From assembly GCA_047404195.1 (NCBI GenBank), contig JBDOIU010000024.1, forward strand, positions 1 to 38,016: DNA of 38,016 nucleotides. The letters are read 5' to 3'. The notes beneath the pieces are model-generated. The model was not told the origin of the DNA and ran no database searches. It saw only the letters and a program-made list of their open reading frames with translations. The position numbers were made by a program, and so were the translations under genes. This DNA comes from JAJRRL01 sp047404195 (GTDB taxonomy: Bacteria > Pseudomonadota > Gammaproteobacteria > JAJRRL01). Shown here in pieces: positions 32,530 through 38,016 of this stretch (the first letter of the stretch is position 1; each line of letters opens with the position of its first letter).

Positions 32530-33333
32530 ATGATTTCAACACAACACAATCACATTAAAAAGAAAAAACGTTTCGGGCAACACTTTTTGAATGATGAGCT
32601 GATTCTACAACGTATCGCACAACATATTGCACCACAAAAAACAGATCATATCATTGAAATTGGTCCAGGCGCTGGCGCACTGACACAACACCTCATCGAC
32701 CGTTGTGCCAGCCTCACGCTCATTGAAATTGATCGAGACCTTGCTGAAAAATGTCGACGCGAAACGGCTGACAAAGCGCATGTTCAGGTCATCGAATGCG
32801 ACGCACTGACATTTGACTGGTCCTCACTGGACACAGATCACAGCTGGCGCATTGTGGGCAACTTACCCTATAACATTTCAACACCACTCATTTTCAAATG
32901 CCTGGCTGTCGGTGCTGGCTTTCGTGATATGCACTTTGTACTGCAAAAAGAGGTGGTTGACCGCCTCGCAGCACAACCAAATTCCCGCGACTATGGCCGT
33001 CTGTCTGTGATGGCACAATACCACTGCCAAACACGCAAGAGCATGCACATTCCACCCATCGCTTTTTCACCTCCCCCCAAAGTCAACTCAGCCTTGGTTG
33101 CACTCAAACCCTTTACAACACGACCCGCTGAGGCTGATAACCACAAGCACTTTGCCACCTTGGTTAGAGATGCTTTCAATCATCGCCGCAAAACCATTGC
33201 CAATGCCATTAAATCTCATGTCACACGTGAACAGATTATTGCAGCTGAGATTGATCCCAAACGTCGCCCAGAAACATTATCGGTCGCCGAGTTTGTACGC
33301 CTGAGCAATCTCATGACAGCAGACCGATCGTAA
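32530..33333 (+). CDS. rsmA: 16S rRNA dimethyladenosine transferase
   Basis: The 267-aa RsmA (KsgA) dimethylates the two adjacent adenosines near the 3' end of 16S rRNA during 30S maturation. FGQHFL opens the protein, EIGPGAGALT (43-52) binds S-adenosylmethionine, and NLPYNIS (111-117) is the catalytic motif. The start at 32530 is set by AGGA and by the family N-terminus; the open frame extends 444 bases further up inside pdxA, which is a shadow. It ends the lptD operon and converges with dacB 14 bases away. Confidence 0.95.
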   Translation: MISTQHNHIKKKKRFGQHFLNDELILQRIAQHIAPQKTDHIIEIGPGAGALTQHLIDRCASLTLIEIDRDLAEKCRRETADKAHVQVIECDALTFDWSSLDTDHSWRIVGNLPYNISTPLIFKCLAVGAGFRDMHFVLQKEVVDRLAAQPNSRDYGRLSVMAQYHCQTRKSMHIPPIAFSPPPKVNSALVALKPFTTRPAEADNHKHFATLVRDAFNHRRKTIANAIKSHVTREQIIAAEIDPKRRPETLSVAEFVRLSNLMTADRS

Positions 33334-33347
33334 CAACGCCAGAATGA

Positions 33348-34784
33348 TTATCCGCGCATGATGCGTGCCAATAATGTAGCCTCTAAGCGGTGGTTGGCTT
33401 TTGCTTTTTCTGGACTACCATTCATGAGTAACGTGATGCGGTATGTGTGATTTTGATCACGCAACCAGCCTGCTAAAGCAGACACACCCGTCATGGTGCC
33501 AGTTTTAGCATGTATCTGGTTACGTAAGTCCGTATGCTGCAAACGGCCTGCCAAAGTACCATCTCGCCCCCATATAGGCAACGCTGGTAAAATCACGGCG
33601 CGCAATGCTGGGTGTGCATCGATATATTGCAAGGTATGATCCAGCATGGCTGGTGTCAGCATGTTATAACGCGACAATCCAGCGGCATCCACCCAATGCC
33701 ACTGAGATATATCATGACGCACAATCGGCTGCAACACAGCTTTCATGGCTTTTTCAGCACGCTGCCAGCTAACCGGACTACCCAAGCGCTTAGCAGCCAC
33801 AGCAAATGATAACGCATTGGCAATCATATTATCCGAATCTTTCAAGCAATGGCGAACCAACACAGATAATGGTGCCGATACATGTACCGCTACGCGTCGC
33901 GCTGACACTGTACGCGCATGCACGCGAATGCCATGTTGCACCGTCACTTTGAGTTGATGGAGTGTCGCACGCAACAATGCACGCGCATAACGACTGGGTT
34001 GACGAATGGCCAAACTGGAGCGATAACCTGACCGCAAACGTGGCACACAACCCGACAAATGGTAATCATTATTTGCTGAAGAGTAGACAACCAATGGACA
34101 CTGCTTGACTCGGCGTGCCGTTAAACGCACTCGATTATGGAAGGTCGCCACCTTACCCGGTAAATTGGTTTGTAGTTGTGGTCGCTTTGACTGGGCATTG
34201 GGCAACAAAGCCAAATGAAATTTATTTTCATCAATGACCATTGCACTCATGGGAGCTGCGTAACCATAGCTCAACTCATCCCACATCCAGCCAGGGGCAT
34301 AAGCAGGCCCATTTTGCCAGGAGACATCCAAGTTAATATGACCTTGTATCTGACGAATACCCGCTCGTCGAATGGCATGACGCAACAATTGCTGCAAGTC
34401 AGCATGTGTCAAATTGGGATCGCCCATAAAACGCATACTCAAATCGCCGTGTAACACACCTTTCTCTACCACACCAGACTGCCAGACGGTGGTGCGAAAA
34501 CGAAAATCTTTGCCCAGCGTCTGCACCGCTGCCACAGCCGTGAGTAATTTTTGAGTGCTGGCCGGTACGAAACTGGCATTGGGGCGATACTGATACAATA
34601 CTTTACCATGCGCACGGGCAATGATAACACCCCAGTGGCGCTTGGCCGCAACATGCTTCACGAAACGCCGCACGGCTGGTAGCCACGATGGTCGCTGCGC
34701 TAAACGGGCCTGGTGTGCCGCATTCACAGAGAATGAACCACCCATAGCCAGCATGCTTGCTATGAAACAAATGCTTCTTTTCAT
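33348..34784 (-). CDS. dacB: D-alanyl-D-alanine carboxypeptidase/endopeptidase (PBP4 type, S13)
   Basis: The 478-aa periplasmic penicillin-binding protein of family S13 has a signal peptide ending near NAA (residue 23). All three active-site motifs are present: SxxK as Ser76-Thr-Gln-Lys79 in VPASTQK, SxN as SDN (317-319), and KTG (427-429) in HAKTGTM. The long insert between the first two motifs is characteristic of PBP4. It trims or cleaves peptidoglycan cross-links. The protein is unusually rich in His and Arg. GAGG lies close before the ATG. It sits seven bases after a small membrane-protein gene, so the two form an operon. Confidence 0.93.
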   Translation of the reverse strand: MKRSICFIASMLAMGGSFSVNAAHQARLAQRPSWLPAVRRFVKHVAAKRHWGVIIARAHGKVLYQYRPNASFVPASTQKLLTAVAAVQTLGKDFRFRTTVWQSGVVEKGVLHGDLSMRFMGDPNLTHADLQQLLRHAIRRAGIRQIQGHINLDVSWQNGPAYAPGWMWDELSYGYAAPMSAMVIDENKFHLALLPNAQSKRPQLQTNLPGKVATFHNRVRLTARRVKQCPLVVYSSANNDYHLSGCVPRLRSGYRSSLAIRQPSRYARALLRATLHQLKVTVQHGIRVHARTVSARRVAVHVSAPLSVLVRHCLKDSDNMIANALSFAVAAKRLGSPVSWQRAEKAMKAVLQPIVRHDISQWHWVDAAGLSRYNMLTPAMLDHTLQYIDAHPALRAVILPALPIWGRDGTLAGRLQHTDLRNQIHAKTGTMTGVSALAGWLRDQNHTYRITLLMNGSPEKAKANHRLEATLLARIMRG

Positions 34785-34791
34785 GATAACC

Positions 34792-35325
34792 TCACACTGA
34801 ATGACGACGCTGATCCATCAGCTTCACCAATAATAGTGCAAAAATGAAAATGGCAACGGCCAATAATATAAAATGTGCATGTACCCACACCATACTGGCA
34901 GCCAATGCGATGCAACAACACCCAACAAGGATCAATAACGCATCAACATACAAGCCAGCAAAATAAAAAACAAAACCGGTTACCGCCAAAACACACACGC
35001 CAGCTGATTGTGTCGATAACACCCCCATCTGCGCACAAGCCTGAATGAAAAAAACCAAACTCAAATAACCCAGCCAGTGGCAAACCTGCCGCCAGCACAG
35101 CGACCAACGCGTTGTGAACTCACCCAAAGGTGCGAGCACGGCCATCAATAAACCTGCCCCTGCCGCAAATACGCACACAATCTGGCAAGCAGGCCAAAAT
35201 AAGCGATGCTGAATGTGGTAACTGAGCACACTCATGAATGCCAACACAACAATACCCAGCGATATCGCGAAACGGTAACGTGGTGCACGGGAACCAGTGG
35301 ATGGTACTTTTTTTTGAGGTGCCAT
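34792..35325 (-). CDS. Small polytopic membrane protein of unknown function
   Basis: The 177-aa protein has about six membrane helices (near 20-37, 45-65, 82-102, 106-126, 127-146 and 150-168) and a basic N-terminus, MAPQKKVPSTGSRAPRYRF. It has no recognised family. AAGGAGA stands four bases before the ATG. It is the first gene of a two-gene operon with dacB, so a cell-envelope role is possible, inferred from position only. Confidence 0.7.
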   Translation of the reverse strand: MAPQKKVPSTGSRAPRYRFAISLGIVVLAFMSVLSYHIQHRLFWPACQIVCVFAAGAGLLMAVLAPLGEFTTRWSLCWRQVCHWLGYLSLVFFIQACAQMGVLSTQSAGVCVLAVTGFVFYFAGLYVDALLILVGCCCIALAASMVWVHAHFILLAVAIFIFALLLVKLMDQRRHSV

Positions 35326-35402
35326 GAACTCTCCTTACGATCAGTTAGTGTAGCGCTGACAACATATGCACACAATAATACACGGTAGTTTGTGCAAATA
35401 TA

Positions 35403-35430
35403 TTGCACTCCGGCTGTGTTTTGATATAAT
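35403..35430 (+). promoter_or_regulatory. Promoter of the second MFS gene
   Basis: A -35 TTGCAC (35403-35408), 16 bases and a perfect -10 TATAAT (35425-35430) give a start near 35437, 40 bases before the ATG. Confidence 0.55.
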
Positions 35431-35476
35431 GAAGTCCGCTGGTATTGAACCAATCATCACACGCCGAGGTAACTCT

Positions 35477-36691
35477 ATGAAAAATAGTCTCTTTCCTTGT
35501 ATTTCGCGACTCTGGCCACTTTTATTTGCACAGCTATTTGTGGCTTTGGGCAATGGTGCTGAGTATGTTGCCGGCACCTGGAGTTCAGCGAGTGGCGCAC
35601 ATGGTACTTTTCATGTGATGATTTTTATGTTCTGTTTTTGGATTCCAACCATGACCTTTGGGCCACTATTGGGGGTTTTTGTCGATCGGGTGCGGCGTAA
35701 AATCGCTTACCTCACTGGCACCGTAGTAGGCATTGTCATCACCGGCACATTTGCATGGTTGTTCGGTATCATCCAATCTGTATGGTTGTGGCCAGCGCTG
35801 CTGATTGGTATGGGCACCCTATTTTGCCTGCGTATGCCATCTAATGCTGCCGTATTACAAGAAATGAATACCAAAGAGCAAATGCTGATTGCAGCCATGC
35901 TCAGTAACATCATTTTTGAGATTGGTACCATGGCAGGTAATGCGATAGGTGGCTGGCTAACAGCACTAACCAGCGTTTCAATGGTGATGACCTGGGTGTG
36001 CGGTGCTTTTGTCATTGCCAGTTTGCTTGCTTGTTTCCTACCAATGCATGATTGTCCCAAACAGGAAGCAAAAGAACAGCAACAGGGCCTGATTAGCCAA
36101 TGGCATGACAGTGTAAAACATCTCAAAATGAATGCCGTTGGTCGTCGTTATGCACTGATACAAATGCTGCTCATCACTTGCTTTATGACCTCCCCTGTTT
36201 TACTTGCACCTTTTGTGAAACACACGCTCAGGATGGGAGCACGTGGCTTTTCTATTATTGAAGCAGCCATGTCAGCAAGCTTTATCATCAGCAGCTTTTT
36301 TCTCAGTGCCTTGAAAGAACGTATCGGAGTACAAAACACGCTGCTATCCTTACTGGCACTGATGGCTTTAGGTACTGTGGGTATGATCTTCACACACACC
36401 TTCAGCTTCAGCATTGTCTTTTGTTGTTGCATTGGCATTGCGTTTTCTGCATGGAGCCTGTCCAATAGCTTACTGCTCACCAATACACCGGCTTACCTAC
36501 AAGGTCGCATACAATCTTTTATTAACACCGCGACTGGCGTCGTCATGTTACTATTTTACGCTTGCATTTTGACTCAGCAATACTGGCTACCAAACAGCAG
36601 CCTTTACACGGAGTTTTTATTTGCAGTACTGGCGATGCTACTGATCCTCGTCATAACAAAAACACAGGCGACCTCCACTGAAACCGCATAA
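35477..36691 (+). CDS. MFS transporter, EntS/MFS_3-like
   Basis: The 404-aa inner-membrane protein has about 12 helices. The first loop contains FGPLLGVFVDRVRRKIAYLTG, a motif A form typical of MFS_3 exporters (EntS-like and macrolide-efflux-like). The substrate is unknown. ATG 35477 is preceded by GAGG with eight-base spacing; the longer frame from 35366 would start upstream of the predicted promoter. A charged central loop (about 195-222) separates the two six-helix halves. Confidence 0.85.
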   Translation: MKNSLFPCISRLWPLLFAQLFVALGNGAEYVAGTWSSASGAHGTFHVMIFMFCFWIPTMTFGPLLGVFVDRVRRKIAYLTGTVVGIVITGTFAWLFGIIQSVWLWPALLIGMGTLFCLRMPSNAAVLQEMNTKEQMLIAAMLSNIIFEIGTMAGNAIGGWLTALTSVSMVMTWVCGAFVIASLLACFLPMHDCPKQEAKEQQQGLISQWHDSVKHLKMNAVGRRYALIQMLLITCFMTSPVLLAPFVKHTLRMGARGFSIIEAAMSASFIISSFFLSALKERIGVQNTLLSLLALMALGTVGMIFTHTFSFSIVFCCCIGIAFSAWSLSNSLLLTNTPAYLQGRIQSFINTATGVVMLLFYACILTQQYWLPNSSLYTEFLFAVLAMLLILVITKTQATSTETA

Positions 36692-36772
36692 AAACCTGTC
36701 TTCCCTTGCCGGTGATGGCTATGCTATGATATTGATTATCCATCCGTTATCGCCGATCTCAAGGAGGCAAAG

Positions 36773-37600
36773 ATGTCATTTTCAGGACGCTCAACATTAT
36801 TTTTACAGGTAGCCAGTATTGCGCTGGGTCTCAGTAGTGGCGTTGCCATGGCTCTCCCAAGCTATGATGGTGATCTTGTAGGCGGTAATTTCAGTGGTTT
36901 TTTTGCTAACATTGGCCTTGGTGCACATAATATGAGCTATAAAACAACTGTCTCTGAAACCAACTCTCAACCTGCCACCACCACACCTACTCTCACAGGC
37001 AAAAAGAAAGATACCGTCAGCGCTGGGAATGTTAATTTTGGTTACGGTACCATCATAGATCCAGGCGTATATATTGGTGGCCGCCTAGGGATACTGCTCG
37101 GTGGATCATCCTCCAAGCAGACCTTTACAAACGCTGGTAAAAACGCGACTAACGCCAGTCTAACATCAAAAATTCACCACTCAGAAACATTCACTGGCAC
37201 ATTGGATGCACTTGTTGGTGTCATGCTAGGCAAAGTGTTATTTTACGCAAGTGCTGGTGCTGGCTTAACAAGTCACAAAATAACCGTTAAATGTTCAAAT
37301 TGCGGCACTGATAGCAGTAAAGCAGGTGAATACAACGACTTTCAAAACCAAAATAAAAGCAAAGGCATGGGCCTGTGGCGCCTAGGCTTGGGTGTGAAAT
37401 ACAGTGTTGCACAAAACTTTAATCTTTCATTGGATTTGATACATACTGGTGGCAAAAAAGTAAGCAGCACTTATACCTATAAGGATGCTACTGACTCAGC
37501 AGGTGCAGATTATACTTATACCGGCACTGTCAATGCCAAGCCAAGCTATAACACCCTCATGTTAGGCTTGGAAATTGTGTGCAATGATCTCGCTTGCTAA
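36773..37600 (+). CDS. Outer-membrane beta-barrel-like surface protein
   Basis: The 275-aa protein has an extended signal peptide MSFSGRSTLFLQVASIALGL... cleaved near MALP (residue 27). Repeated amphipathic strands follow, separated by Ser/Thr/Asn-rich loops (GFFANIGLGAHNMSYKTT, VYIGGRLGILLGG, LFYASAGAGL, LWRLGLGVKYSVAQNFNLSLDL, NTLMLGLEIV). This is the pattern of an 8-strand OmpA/OmpW-like or opacity-type barrel. Instead of a terminal Phe it ends EIVCNDLAC, with two extra cysteines; another pair, CSNC, lies in a loop. A strong AAGGAGG precedes the ATG. No particular family is certain. Confidence 0.72.
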   Translation: MSFSGRSTLFLQVASIALGLSSGVAMALPSYDGDLVGGNFSGFFANIGLGAHNMSYKTTVSETNSQPATTTPTLTGKKKDTVSAGNVNFGYGTIIDPGVYIGGRLGILLGGSSSKQTFTNAGKNATNASLTSKIHHSETFTGTLDALVGVMLGKVLFYASAGAGLTSHKITVKCSNCGTDSSKAGEYNDFQNQNKSKGMGLWRLGLGVKYSVAQNFNLSLDLIHTGGKKVSSTYTYKDATDSAGADYTYTGTVNAKPSYNTLMLGLEIVCNDLAC

Positions 37601-37875
37601 GGATACACGAATGCCATTATTGAGATGGCTGATACGATGGAGCGCTGTGGTTCATGGCAGGACACATTGCTCCAGGCCAAATAATCCCTCTCTCCCTTGA
37701 ATACCAATATCACTCCACAAAACCATACAACGACACTGTAACTTCCACGATATACAGCACTGGCCTGACATACATAAGAGAGTGCCAACATGTAACAACG
37801 CAAGGTCGATATATGAATCGCACCAACACTGGTGTATACAATTCAGTGTGAACTGAATAATCTGTTGCTAGCAGT
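37601..37875. other. Gap between the two barrel-like genes
   Basis: These 275 bases separate convergent genes. Short frames here show no start signal or similarity, and no strong hairpin with a T-run was seen. Confidence 0.45.
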
Positions 37876-38016
37876 TTATGACAGTGCGTGCCAATTCAAT
37901 CCAGCTAATATGGCCATGCTTGTTATGTTACGAGTACCGAAGAAACCCCCTGTAGGACCACCTATATGGTCAATCATCAGCTCCGCACTCAGTTTAGAAT
38001 TGATGTCATATAAAAC
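37876..38016 (-). CDS. C-terminal fragment of a barrel-like protein, cut by the window edge
   Basis: A minus-strand frame enters open at the right edge and runs 46 codons to TAA at 37876-37878. It encodes LYDINSKLSAELMIDHIGGPTGG... and ends SMAILAGLNWHALS. The alternation of polar and hydrophobic residues, with a loop and a final strand, resembles the last two strands of an outer-membrane barrel. The start lies outside the window. The call rests on composition alone. Confidence 0.45.
   Translation of the reverse strand, partial: VLYDINSKLSAELMIDHIGGPTGGFFGTRNITSMAILAGLNWHALS

Noticed and set aside
37654..37851. 65-aa plus-strand ORF after the barrel gene
   Set aside because: No ribosome-binding site or recognisable features; composition looks like random translated intergenic DNA.
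1..38016. tRNA, rRNA or insertion sequence
   Set aside because: No T-loop-type GTTCGANNC with paired acceptor arms, no rRNA-like stretch and no transposase-like frame was recognised by eye. A covariance-model scan would be decisive for tRNAs.

Overview
The window reads as chromosome of a gammaproteobacterium. The gene order amgK-murU / lptD-surA-pdxA-rsmA is a conserved gammaproteobacterial neighbourhood, and fis, coq7, epmB, parC and a yejABEF-like operon fit the same class. Several genes are lineage-specific: small exported proteins, helical proteins of unknown function and a membrane-anchored serine-hydrolase-like protein. That mix resembles host-associated Legionellales or Coxiella-like bacteria, but this is inference; the window contains no rRNA and no secretion-system gene that would settle it.

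Layout. 1-2.1 kb: a predicted alpha/beta-hydrolase with membrane segments and a small secreted protein, both on the minus strand, behind a good sigma70 promoter. 2.6-3.1 kb: a stand-alone fis with its own promoter and terminator. 3.2-7.1 kb: an MFS exporter, a YajG-like lipoprotein, a short MscS channel whose start codon abuts ten Cs, coq7 and a small XRE-type regulator. 7.2-9.7 kb: a minus-strand cluster of four small exported proteins. They share nearly the same signal peptide and leader and have strongly divergent mature parts; three copies of one promoter module carry a GCAAA/TTTGC dyad. 9.8-10.2 kb: a 177-bp tandem repeat with a perfect 18-bp palindrome, just upstream of parC.

10.2-14.1 kb: parC, a PH-domain membrane protein and epmB. 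14.2-21.2 kb: a tightly overlapping peptide ABC-transporter operon (yejA-, yejB-, yejE- and yejF-like) ending in a 3-hydroxyisobutyryl-CoA hydrolase-like gene. 21.3-26.3 kb: an accessory block with two divergently transcribed paralogous two-helix membrane proteins and two large helical proteins. The two large ORFs lie in one reading frame and are separated only by one TAA stop and three codons, so they may be one split 1160-codon gene.

26.3-35.3 kb: the cell-envelope block. murU and amgK (peptidoglycan recycling) diverge from lptD-surA-pdxA-rsmA. A PBP4-type dacB and a small membrane protein run convergent to it. 35.4 kb to the end: a second MFS transporter, an outer-membrane beta-barrel-like protein, and the C-terminal end of another barrel-like gene running off the right edge on the minus strand.

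The most unusual material is the promoter-sharing exported-protein family at 7.2-9.7 kb and the 21.3-26.3 kb accessory block. No tRNA, rRNA, insertion sequence or CRISPR array was recognised. Start codons were re-chosen by ribosome-binding site where the longest open frame looked too long.
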